Shown here piece after piece: positions 24,161-34,723 of a stretch of 64,000 bases of DNA. Made by a program: the position numbers and the translations under genes. The stretch is from Hofstenia miamia (taxonomy: Eukaryota; Xenacoelomorpha; Acoela), in assembly GCA_004352715.1 (NCBI GenBank), contig SCFE01000063.1, forward strand, positions 1,864,792-1,928,791, read 5' to 3'. Position 1 is the stretch's first letter; each line of letters starts with the position of its first letter. Below the pieces are notes generated by a model. The model ran no database searches, was not told the origin of the DNA, and worked only from the letters and a program-made list of their open reading frames with translations.

Positions 24161-26399
24161 CTTTTAGAGAATGATATTTTGAAGTATTTTAGTTTAGAAA
24201 TACTAATTGTATACTTTATTTAGTAGTTTCGACACTTTTCTTCTTTTGGGTGCTACGAAAAATGTCCGGGTTGAATCGTAAAAAGCTCTTAAAAAATTTT
24301 TTTCAAAAGCATACATTATAAACATATTGTTGAACAAATTTAACATATTATGAACGTTTATTGCTAGAAATTTTTAATGCAAATGTTTAATGTTTTATAT
24401 AATAGCAAAGAGAATTTGGTTCTCCGGCCATGGACCGGTAGATGGATAAGATAGTATTTCTGGACAGGCGAAGGCGACACTAAACATGCTCTACCAGTAC
24501 ATCACTAATATGTACACATTTCAATGGCAGGATTAAGGATTGAGGCATACAGACATGTTGAGGAAAGTGTCAAGCGCTGTTTTTGATAACTAATACAGTG
24601 AGAATCCAAATATTGTCAAGTGAGCTTTCTAACTACATGTATTATATCTTTGACATTTGTCATTTTACGCGCTGGCTAATAAAATATTTATTAGGAAAAG
24701 TTTTGCGATTAATATTTTAAATTTATTCTCAGCAGATTAATCATTTATGGGTTATTATTTCTTTCTAAGTGTATTTTTACAGGTTCAATGCTCCAATCTG
24801 GTAGATGCAGGTGTAGAATGGCCGTGGCAATTGTTAAGTACGCACTCGTAAATTCTTTCAAGTGTGAGACGCTTTCTGAACAGGTATCAATTTAGCAGAC
24901 GATATCAGCTGCGTTGCAATGTTTTTGCCTAAATATAAAAGCCATCTGTCCTTAATAGATTCGTTTTCGCTGATAAATATTTGAATTTTGCATATTTAAA
25001 TTGTCAAATAAATTCCATTGAAACCTTAATATCGGCGCTTTGTTTCAATGTAATATACTTTCACAATAATCGATTGTAATTTGTTACTCATTCAATGAAA
25101 TCTCACCTTATGTTAGTCGGATCAATATATTTAAGACAAAATACGACCGAATCCTTCAATTTCAGAATCTTCGATTAAATATTATTCTCCCGCAGTGGAT
25201 TAACAATTGAAATCTGGGCATCCAATAATAGCTGCACATACATGTATCTTACTAAGAATTTTAAAATAGAATCACAGACTAACAGAATTTCATATGTATA
25301 CCTCCATATACAATATACCAATATCATATCTCAATTATATAATGGCATTAAAACCATTCAGTTTTGACATATTTTTCAAATCTGAAGCTATTGAACTCTA
25401 TTCTAAACATTCAGATTTATCACCTAATATTAAAAAAGACAAATCTGGCACATTTACAAGTATATACAGTTAAATGATGTTATTACATGTTGTATATCAC
25501 ATTTAAATATGGTACCAATATAAAAATCTTAATTATTTCCGCATATCATTCGTTAGACTTATTTTTCTCATTAGATTAAGCAATATATAGATGTGCTACC
25601 CCATATAAATGTACGACTGAAATACAACATGCCAAAGTAAATGAGATAAACCAAGCCTGATGGCTTGCAATTTGAGATAAATAGGAAAAGGTTAATGAAC
25701 TCTTCGACACTACAGGCAAGAATTCAAGAAAAGTAGATGGCATTTATATATATATATATACAGCATATATACATATATATATATATATATATATTCATTT
25801 CCTATTACAGTGGATAGTAGAGCATTGAAAATGCATGTGTATACGTGTATTCATTTAGTATCTACCGCAATGATACTTAGTGCATAATATTTTCTGCTGT
25901 TTCAATTTTATATGACGTAACTTTTAATTTTCGAATTTAATTTCAAAGCGATTTCTTTCGTATTTAATCATTCGCTAAAGAGGATTTCCCGGCAGAATAT
26001 TTGATTTACCTGTCATTGCGTTTAATCGATATGGAGATTTCAAAGTTCTGCCTGTCTTTGAGGTGCACTGATCTATTTGAAAAAGCGTTTCCTATAATGA
26101 ATATCTAGATAATATCTAATTATATTTCTGTTTTGACATGCACGTTTTTGGGTTTCTAAACTAATTGCTTTGAAATCGTTTCTGTTAATGCATCGCTATA
26201 AACGAATATGGGTGAGTAACAATAGGTGCCTTAAGCACATGGGCGTAATCAGAGGATAACAAAGGAGAAGCACTAGTTCTCCCCTGAAAATATCAAGTAG
26301 TGTAGAAATTTTAAACACCCATTTTTAAAATTTGCTTTAAAGAACGTGATTATAAAATAGGTTTTATATTAACATAGTTTTCCCGTTGGTAAATATGAC
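24161..26399. other. non-coding stretch with microsatellites
   Basis: No gene supported. Interrupted (TA)n microsatellite at about 25,746-25,793. Confidence 0.5.
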
Positions 26400-26560
26400 C
26401 AGTGGTGTACACAAGGGGGCATAGTGGAATGTCTCCATGAGGTTTTCAAAAGTGACTTTGGTTTGTTAACTCAAAAAATTTTCTGTATTAAAACTAAGGC
26501 GGTGAAATGCATTTTTATTATCTTTTTTTCAATATTTCCAAAAAATTTCACAAAATATTT
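26400..26560 (-). mobile_element. hAT-type MITE, family M1, copy 3 (inverted, partial)
   Basis: Starts CAGTGGTGTACACAAGGGGG, the inverted terminus of M1. Then come the M1 landmarks in reverse: CATAGTGGAATGTC (complement of GACATTCCACTATG), GTGAAATGCATTTTT, and TTTCAATATTTCCAAAAAATTTCAC. The opposite end is not recognisable. Confidence 0.55.
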
Positions 26561-27109
26561 TATGTGTTGTATTCAGGAGAGGAGACAATTATGATAACTT
26601 TAAGCCATTCGAATATTTACTCAGCGCATGTACTCAGTCGATGACAACATTTAAAGTATATGGTAAATCTTCCGTTTTTGCATGTATAAGACTGAAGAAA
26701 TAAAATTCCTGCCTCTCCTTTAGTAGACATATCCAAAAGCTTTCTAATCATAACTTTTAACATCCCGTACTGCAGTGTTTTAAAATTATACAGCTTAAAT
26801 TGAAAGTTTGACTTAATAAGTTATACATTAAGGCGGGTCGATTTTTCGAATATTTCCAGATATGACATTTGGACTAGTGGAGATATTTTCCTTTGACTAT
26901 TATATAGAAGCAACCAAAATAGCACATCTGAGACTTCAACCATTTTTTGAGGAAATAATTTTGAAAATATAGGCAAAATTGCTCTATTTCTACTATTGTT
27001 TTATATACAAAACACTCTAACATACTGATGAAATGTTTATATTGTATGATTTTTTGTGAGAGTAATTTGGGCAAAAGGTGGAAATAACTAATTTAGAACA
27101 AAAGTTCAT
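26561..27109. other. non-coding stretch, nothing recognised
   Basis: One chance-like minus-strand ORF (26,874-27,074). Nothing else seen. Confidence 0.5.
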
Positions 27110-28260
27110 CATAATTTTCACTATAGTACACTTTTGAAACATAAGAAGGTCTCAATTTACGACTGAGTACTTGAGCAACGATGTGTTTGTGCCTAGCCTC
27201 CAGTCCGTATACTGTATGTGAAGCCTTGGAGGTTAACTTTACAGCTCATTCAACACTCGGTGAGAGTGAGGGTAGATCAAGTAGTTCTAATTTAGTACCA
27301 TTCCGCAAAGCTTCCTGAAGATCATTGTCAGAAATGTCTTCGGTGAGTGCAGGCTCACATATGCTACTCTGAGAAAGGTTTATTAGTTCTGACCAATGAT
27401 TTGGCGAAATTTACTTGCAGTAGCTCATGAAAGTCTTTTTCTTATAGTTTACGGATTGGTCCAGTAAAAGCAGTGGGACTTTTACTTGTACCATCTAAAT
27501 GTTTGAAAATAGCACGAAATGGTAACTCATTTTGATGCAAGGAGCATCCTATTATGTGCAGCTTTCAGTTTATTTTAGTTTCAAGACATGTTACAAGGCC
27601 ACTTTCCCAACCTGTGTTGGTGCTTGTATTATCTAGAAGTACAGCTTTGATAGTTTCTGTGCTACTGAACTCTTCCAAAACACTAGCAGTTTCCTCTGCC
27701 TGGAGAAGGCCAGTCGCTCCTTCCAATGGTATCACTCTATGGGTGAGGTACTCTCCATGTTCATTTCCTGATTCTTTAGTGAAGGTCAAATGATGTTCTT
27801 GACCCCTTGCTTGTTTCAGTTTCTTATCTCCCTTTTCGTCAGTCACTTCTTTATATAACATGGTCTCTTTATCAACTTTTCCATCTACACCGATGCAGAT
27901 ATACTTCTCTAGATTCTGAGTATGCTTTTCATCACTCATACACTTAATTCTAGACTTTCCCTGTCCAAGTTTTGATTTATCAACTATTATTTTTTTACAT
28001 CCAAATTATCTTTTAACCGGTTCCATCCCTCACCTATAAAGATTACCATAATTCCATCGTGAATCTGGGAGTTTTGAGAAAACTGCAGCCACCACTTACA
28101 ACAGTATTTGGACTGAACTCATCACTTTCATCCTTATCAGCTGATTTTTCAGATTCTTCAGAACTCAAATCTATAAGATGATATATCTATTTTAAGACGA
28201 TGTTGTAGCTAATGTAGAACTGGTCTCTTGCTGGTGTTTTTCAACCTGCTTTTGTAGTTT
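27110..28260 (-). pseudogene. decayed copy of a widespread invertebrate repeat-family protein
   Basis: Minus-strand fragments in the right order match a multi-copy protein family that I know from many invertebrate genomes as uncharacterised proteins, sometimes labelled Cc8K15.2-like (name uncertain). The order is an acidic region (DLSSEESEKSADKDESDEF, about 28,170), a long open frame at 27,939-27,565 containing YICIGVDGKVDKETMLYKEV, EHHLTFTKES and the signature AVLLDNTSTNTGWESGL, then in shifted frames HQNELPF-A-FKHLDGTSKSPTAFTGP (about 27,545-27,450), and finally SPSVE-AVKLTSKASHTVYG with RKLRPSYVSK (about 27,260-27,130). Several stops and frameshifts separate these, so it is dead. The family behaves like a transposon gene. 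Its chemistry is not known to me. Confidence 0.65.
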
Positions 28261-29098
28261 CTATTCTGCTTCGCCTTTTCATACAATTTTGATGTTATTC
28301 TTAACTACACTTATTCTTTGAACTTTAAAAAATTCAATTCTTTTACTCGCATACTTCAAATTTGTTATTTGAATAATATATTGCATTGTACTGCATTTCA
28401 CATAATGTAAAATATATTTAGCAATGCCGCCATTGTTCATATGCATAGTCATACAGAATGCACTTTAACACAATACAATGCATTTCTATGAAATTAAAAG
28501 AAAGTTTCTCTATCGTGATATTTATTAAAGTATATTTTAATATTAAATAAACAGCTGTTATTATCGTTAAAAACGAAATGACTTGAGTAATAGCATCAAT
28601 ACTTTCCAACATAAATATTTTTTTATTTATATTAGTTTATATTTTATTACTTTTTCTCTAATTATTTCTTTGCATATTTTCAAATTTTAAAATTTGCATT
28701 TTCTAGTAATTGAAATTCTATATCACTTTGGGACATTATTGAATTTTCTAATGTAAATATATATTTAGATGTTTAATGGCACCATAATAGAGTAATTACT
28801 ATGTTCGTACTGAATTTTGCATTAATGAAATAACGCTCATAAAATGAATCATCCCCATTCAACAACTAACAGTCAGATGCTTCATGTAATCACAATCAGT
28901 CAATATTTATGAAGAATCACTACAATTGCAAAGGACAATTTTCCTAGAAAGTGTATTCAGTGGTGCATGCGCATGAATCATGTAGAGTGTCAGCAATATA
29001 ATATTTTTAGTGGACTGTCAATTCCTGCGATGCTAAGTTATCTTTGAATCATGTTTATTGATTATCATCAGTAGTAGAATGTAGTAATACCTTAAATA
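28261..29098. other. non-coding stretch, nothing recognised
   Basis: AT-rich, only chance ORFs. It lies immediately upstream of the mariner insertion and may be plexin intron. Confidence 0.45.
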
Positions 29099-29389
29099 CT
29101 AGGTTGTCCCAAAAGTTCGTAAACACTTGCAAAAATTAAATTTTATGCATTTTTTAATTACTATATTTTTTGCGTTTATATTGTTATAGTAATATTCATT
29201 TTTTGATCCAGGTAATGGATAAAATTGAGCTGCGAGTTTTGGTTCGCTACTGCTGGAAGCGAGGTCTTTCAACTAGAAAAGCTGCTGAAGAGATTTGTGC
29301 TGCCGAAGGTAAAGAAACAATTGCATATGCGGCGATCTCAAAATGGTACAAGCGTTTCGAATCTGGCGACATGAGTCTTGAAGATATGC
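29099..29389 (+). mobile_element. mariner element, 5' end (continues into gap)
   Basis: After a TA (29,097-29,098) comes CTAGGTTGTCCCAAAAGTTC, a typical mariner terminal inverted repeat. It is followed at the usual distance by the transposase start. The 3' part and the second terminal repeat would lie in the 1000-N gap. A complete mariner of about 1.3 kb would use up nearly all of that gap. Confidence 0.85.
29215..29389 (+). CDS. mariner transposase, N-terminal fragment
   Basis: Transposase of a mariner cut-and-paste element, which would bind its own terminal repeats and move the element into TA sites. The 58 visible codons start MDKIELRVLVRYCW and continue RGLSTRKAAEEICAAEG...ISKWYKRFESGD. 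This is the first helix-turn-helix unit of mariner transposases (the F-KG-S---A...W---F--GD pattern). The ATG at 29,215 is preferred over the in-frame upstream 29,170 ATG because the family starts this way, at about 115 bases from the terminal repeat. The DDD catalytic domain is hidden by the gap, so intactness cannot be judged. Confidence 0.8.
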
Positions 29390-30389
29390 NNNNNNNNNNN
29401 NNNNNNNNNNNNNNNNNNNNNNNNNNNNNNNNNNNNNNNNNNNNNNNNNNNNNNNNNNNNNNNNNNNNNNNNNNNNNNNNNNNNNNNNNNNNNNNNNNNN
29501 NNNNNNNNNNNNNNNNNNNNNNNNNNNNNNNNNNNNNNNNNNNNNNNNNNNNNNNNNNNNNNNNNNNNNNNNNNNNNNNNNNNNNNNNNNNNNNNNNNNN
29601 NNNNNNNNNNNNNNNNNNNNNNNNNNNNNNNNNNNNNNNNNNNNNNNNNNNNNNNNNNNNNNNNNNNNNNNNNNNNNNNNNNNNNNNNNNNNNNNNNNNN
29701 NNNNNNNNNNNNNNNNNNNNNNNNNNNNNNNNNNNNNNNNNNNNNNNNNNNNNNNNNNNNNNNNNNNNNNNNNNNNNNNNNNNNNNNNNNNNNNNNNNNN
29801 NNNNNNNNNNNNNNNNNNNNNNNNNNNNNNNNNNNNNNNNNNNNNNNNNNNNNNNNNNNNNNNNNNNNNNNNNNNNNNNNNNNNNNNNNNNNNNNNNNNN
29901 NNNNNNNNNNNNNNNNNNNNNNNNNNNNNNNNNNNNNNNNNNNNNNNNNNNNNNNNNNNNNNNNNNNNNNNNNNNNNNNNNNNNNNNNNNNNNNNNNNNN
30001 NNNNNNNNNNNNNNNNNNNNNNNNNNNNNNNNNNNNNNNNNNNNNNNNNNNNNNNNNNNNNNNNNNNNNNNNNNNNNNNNNNNNNNNNNNNNNNNNNNNN
30101 NNNNNNNNNNNNNNNNNNNNNNNNNNNNNNNNNNNNNNNNNNNNNNNNNNNNNNNNNNNNNNNNNNNNNNNNNNNNNNNNNNNNNNNNNNNNNNNNNNNN
30201 NNNNNNNNNNNNNNNNNNNNNNNNNNNNNNNNNNNNNNNNNNNNNNNNNNNNNNNNNNNNNNNNNNNNNNNNNNNNNNNNNNNNNNNNNNNNNNNNNNNN
30301 NNNNNNNNNNNNNNNNNNNNNNNNNNNNNNNNNNNNNNNNNNNNNNNNNNNNNNNNNNNNNNNNNNNNNNNNNNNNNNNNNNNNNNNNN
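29390..30389. other. assembly gap of exactly 1000 N
   Basis: Exactly 1000 Ns, which looks like a placeholder or an estimated size. It begins inside mariner transposase and ends inside a plexin exon, so it hides the mariner 3' end, a splice acceptor or exon start, and an unknown amount of plexin. Confidence 0.95.
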
Positions 30390-31429
30390 GCAAAACGCCA
30401 AGAGCCAATTCGGATTCTTATGTTCCAATTACCATTAAAATAGATTCAAAGGCCAAGGTACATTCTCCCGAAATGTTTCGATATGTTTCTCCCAAGATTC
30501 TATCTATTCAGCCTCAGCTTTGCTGTCTCTCTTGTCAAACAGAAATTAAGATCATTGGAAGATATTTAAATAGCGGAAATGTTCAACTGATAAAATTAGG
30601 AAACGACATTATTGTACCATATAATTCCACACCTGATTTCGTCTTTGCGAAAATGCCCTTGCAGATCAGAACAGGAAGAACTAAATTTACTTATACTATT
30701 GACGAATTTCATGATACATTCTACTTTCAATTTGTTTCTGATCCTGAAATACTTAAAATTTCAAAAGATTATTCTTTACCCAAAGGTGGAATTAATATTT
30801 CTATAGAGGGAACAGGGTTAAACAGTTCTCAAAAGACTCTTCTAATTTTTTCTTCAGCATCATGCCGCCATATTTCATCATGCAAAGCTATTTCTTCATT
30901 TATAATGCATTGCTTAACACCAGATGTAACTATGTGTGCTTCCCATCTTCAAGAAGCTTTTTCTGCATCATTCAGCTTAGATGCTGTTGAAATTCCTGAT
31001 CAATCATTTGTCATCAAGATGTATCCCCAACCCTCTTTTGATAAGCTCTCATCAGTACTTCAGGTTTGGCCAGGAAGTGAGCTCATTATCCGTGGATCTG
31101 GGTTTACCAATGGTCTTTCAAAAGATGACTTCGTCATCATGATTGGCGACAAATACAGATGTGTTGTAGCAGAAATTTATGAGTTTAAGCTCCTTTGTCT
31201 TGTGGAATTGCTTAAAATTAATGACGCTGATGCTGTGCTGCTTCTTTCAGCAACCGTTGGCAATGTTTCGACGGAACTGGGTACAGTGTCGTTTATGAAT
31301 GAACAAGAAACGCCTATACTATTCTTCATAATTATAGGCATAGTCTCTACTGTTATTTTTATGGTGTTGCTTGCGATTGTATTCGTTTGCAGAAAAAGGC
31401 TGGAAGAAAAAGACAAGAATGTCCAAAAT
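30390..31429 (+). CDS. plexin, exon with last IPT domains and transmembrane segment (5' end in gap)
   Basis: Part of a plexin, the single-pass semaphorin receptor that steers cell migration and axon growth. After the gap the frame opens with a stretch ending TPRANSDSYVPITIKI, then runs through IPT/TIG-type immunoglobulin folds (PKILSIQPQLCCLSC near 30,495; DPEILKISKDYSLPKGG near 30,740; a third unit around VWPGSELIIRGSGFTNG near 31,070). A transmembrane helix follows (about 31,312-31,390, rich in I, V, L, F) with the stop-transfer sequence RKRLEEKDKN. The exon ends in AAT before GTAAGT (31,430), phase 0. The open frame read through the donor to 31,465 is intronic. The sema and PSI domains and the earlier IPTs are not in the window. 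Plexin A or B type cannot be assigned with confidence. Confidence 0.88.
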
Positions 31430-33194
31430 GTAAGTATTTATTTTGGTGTCTATGTTTATTATTGAATTGGAAAAAGCGTTTAAAATCTTCGTGGGTATAA
31501 TTTTAATAACGCCTTGATTGCAATTTTTCTGCCTACCTATAGTTTCTAATTAATTGTATTAAGGTATTTTCAATAATTTGTAATGCTACATTTCTTTTGC
31601 AAGGACACTCTTTTATCCTGTGATGCTTCCTGATTTTGGATACCTTTATTAGTTCTTGACGCATAAACCAAGGTGATACCACCTTGCACAAACATTCAAA
31701 AGTTTAAAATTATTTTGAAGAAGCCATCACAGATTTTGAAAATTGGATGAGTTTTTTAAGGTTAAAATTTAAGGAGGCTATTCCGTATAATAAACCAAGG
31801 CTAGTAATAAATGAAAGCACATCATAAGAAAATCTTTGCAGTAAGCATTCTAGCTTATAAATTATATTTTTGCAGCTATATTCACTCAGTGTCGTTGTTT
31901 TATGCTTAGATTTCTTAATACTGCATATTTTAATATTGATGTTGAGCACATTTTATAACTTAATATTGTAGTGAATTTAATTTCATGTTTATGATTTGAA
32001 GAAATTTTCAACTCGACTCGAAGAAAAGATAATCATCTCACAGAGGCCTAGTTAACACCATGTCCCAGAATATCAATTTAGTGTTAGGCAAATCCAAATG
32101 AAAATTTGTATTAGTTGGAAATAAGTGTTCTTTCACACCAATGACGTAATGGATTAATTTCCCCGATTTACCTTGAAATGCTAATGTTACGAGGCACTTA
32201 GTTTTGCATACAATGTATTTTACACGATTTTCAATTTTGCTTAAATTTTCAAAAATTCATCTTTACATAGCAATGGAACCAATATTAATTTAAGATTTTA
32301 TAGGCTAATATAATTTAAGCAAACGCTTTGCATTAAATGTAAAGTTTATTTATACTTGAAAATTACTGGGGTTAAGGTTAGTTCACATACACGCATATAT
32401 ACATATACATATTATCAGGTTATTTGTGCATTTTGATACCCTCAATTTGAAGCGCCATCCAACGGCTTTCTGAAACATGGCATGCATTTAAATATTAATT
32501 ATTCTCTCTCCAAATTTAAATGATGCGACTATTGTTGCTAACAAAATGAATTATTTCTCGGGTTACCACTGTTTATAAAAAGTAGGCGTTTCAAAAATTG
32601 AATTTGGAAAAACTAGCAGAATAATTTTCAACTTGAATGCTTGCATATACATTAGTGATGTGCGGGTAGAGCTCTTTTAATGTCGCAATTTAGAAATTTT
32701 TGAAAACAATTTTCTAACTAAAACTTGGTACTAGCTGGTGTATTTGAATGAAACATTTGGAAACAATTAAAAAGTATTCCACGAAATTTGACTGTATCAG
32801 TTTTATTGGGTTTGCTACAGATTTGTAACCGGGCCTGATTTTAAGAGAGCGACAGATCTGGGCCGGGCCGGGAATGCGGTGAAAATTGTATTAATAAATA
32901 TATATACTTTCTCTTGCATTACAATATGATATACACTAATATTTGTAATTAAGTTCTATTCTGACTACTTCTTATGTATTATTAATTCCATGCTTTATGC
33001 TCATAGATATGTTCTAATGATTGTAGAATTATGATTTATTTTCTCTACCGATACTCTGACTTGTTTTGAGCAGCATAAAAAACACAACCATTTATAGAAA
33101 ATCAACACATGACATTTTCATTAATTAAGACGAAGAACACATTGGTGAATAACGCCAATCAACTTCATTTATTTACAGAGATTCCTATAATGCA

Positions 33195-33880
33195 TGACAA
33201 CATTAAAAAAACTTGATTTAGTGAACATAAGCATATAAAACAAGCATTTGCTAAAAGTAAAAAAAATTCACTTAAAAATTTCGATGATCGTACTGAAATT
33301 CTCGAAAATTCATAGTTTTGAATTAACATTTCTATCTAAGACTATTTAATGGTTTTTGATTATGAATGATATATTAGAAGTCGAATCAAAATTAAATAAT
33401 CCAAATTATATTGTACTATTATATTGAAGCTACTTAAAAAAATCTACTGAAAATTTGAAAAACGGGCAAAAAATTTATATCAGTTTTAGTGTCTTGCTAA
33501 ATCAAATAAAATTCAAAATTAATAAAGCTTGTTTTAGTTAATATATGCATATTAAATAAGCATTCTCGGAGAGAAAAACTCGTTTTCACATAATAACTTC
33601 GATGACCGTACTGAAATTCTCGAAAATTCATAGTTCTTAAAAATCATTTTATCTGGGACTTAGTTATAACTTGTGATATTGAATGATATGTTAGATGTCG
33701 TTTCAAAATTACGTAATCGAAACTTATGTTACCATTATTTTCAACGAACTTAAAAAACACTATAGCAACATTTCAATTTGAAAAATCGGCAACACTTTAT
33801 GTCAGTTTTAGTGGGCTTGCTAAATCAATTTGTATGACAACATTAATAAAATTTATTTAATTTACATCTTATGTTTGCAA
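33195..33880. repeat. 318-bp tandem repeat, about two units plus partials
   Basis: The block CGTACTGAAATTCTCGAAAA appears at about 33,289 and again, after 318 bases, at about 33,607, followed by TTCATAGTT in both. Other pairs at the same spacing are TATATCAGTTTTAGTG / TATGTCAGTTTTAGTG and CTTGCTAAATCAA. The start of a further unit is seen at about 33,195 and 33,830 (ATGACAACATTAA). Units are diverged by substitutions and small indels, so it is old. Satellite-like, no coding frame. Confidence 0.65.
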
Positions 33881-33952
33881 ATTTCTATTATGTATCTATA
33901 TTCATTTTTTATAAATTTGAAAGAAATTTCAAAAAGTTATGTTTTTGCTTGT

Positions 33953-33954
33953 TG

Positions 33955-33986
<32 letters not shown>

Positions 33987-34005
33987 TATATACATATACA
34001 ACAAG

Positions 34006-34041
<36 letters not shown>
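33953..34041. repeat. interrupted (TA)n microsatellite
   Basis: Two long TA runs separated by CATATACAACAAGCAAATA. The TTGTATA before the first run is inverted as TATACAACAAG between the runs, so the whole can fold as a large hairpin. Confidence 0.8.
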
Positions 34042-34042
<1 letters not shown>

Positions 34043-34337
34043 TTAACTAAAATATAAATTGAAATTAAATATTTATAAGTGCCGGTTTATCGAATTGATA
34101 ATTTAAGTGCCGCTATATTTAATGGAGATTTTTCAACAGTGTTGGTCTTTCGAGTTCACAGAAACTTTAAGTTGGATAAGAATGCAATATTCTGCCGCTT
34201 TTTCAAGTTTGCGTGAATTCGAAGGAGCTGCAGAATGTAAGGGAGGAATTTGATAAAACAGCAAAATTCTACCGCCGCCTCGAAGTCTAATTTTGCCTTG
34301 TTAAAAAAATCATTTTTAAGACTAATAAATAATTTAG

Positions 34338-34723
34338 GTTCTTCGTCAAATGCAAAGCTTTGAAATGAGAGTACGGAAGGAGTGTAAAAAAGCTTTCGCT
34401 GAGCTGCAAACAGAAATTGATCCAACTGAAGTGCTGCATGAAGGTGACCTCAGTTTTAAATACCTACCAATGCAAAACTTTACTCGTTACCTTTCATACA
34501 TGTTCTTTCCTGGCAGTCGCGAGTTGGAAGAATTTGTTCGTCTGCCCAAATGCGACATGGAGCTTAAAACGTCGCTTGGTCACATCTACCAGCCTTTCAT
34601 TCAAATGCTATTTCACAAGAGATTCCTCATCACTTTTGTAAGAACACTAGAAAACAACCCTTCTTTCTCAGTTCAGGAACGCATCAATTTGGCATCGTTA
34701 CTTAGCATAATACTTATGACCAG
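34338..34723 (+). CDS. plexin, juxtamembrane and first GAP exon
   Basis: Continues the plexin reading frame after AATTTAG with VLRQMQSFEMRVRKEC, then KKAFAELQTEI, the hallmark juxtamembrane coiled-coil segment of plexins (ECKEAFAELQTD in vertebrate members). The middle has YMFFPG where most plexins have a -LFPG motif. The end, HKRFLITFVRTLENNPSFS, matches the conserved VFLLTFIRTLE---SFS stretch of the first GAP half. The donor GTTTGT follows CAG at 34,723, phase 2, and splices to the exon at 36,355 so that AG plus A restores an Arg codon. The ORF continuing past the donor is intronic. Confidence 0.9.

Larger units (their letters stand above)
31430..34337 (+). other. plexin intron (phase 0)
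   Basis: Bounded by GTAAGT and AATTTAG. Contains the 318-bp tandem repeat and the TA microsatellite listed separately. A segment from GTGATGTGCGGGTAGAGC (about 32,657) to CTGGGCCGGGCCGGGAATG (about 32,858-32,876) has the look of a GGGCC-ended MITE, but its ends could not be fixed. Confidence 0.8.

Noticed and set aside
27554-27793. 79-codon plus-strand open frame
   Set aside because: Shadow of the minus-strand repeat-family ORF.
29247-30438. Long open frames spanning the 1000-N gap on both strands
   Set aside because: Ns translate as open; these are artefacts. Only the mariner and plexin frames at the gap edges are real.
31430-31465. Continuation of the plexin frame past GTAAGT
   Set aside because: The next exon joins in phase 0 with a conserved plexin motif, so this is intron.
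33830-34057. 75-codon ORF of Tyr/Ile repeats
   Set aside because: Translation of the TA microsatellite.
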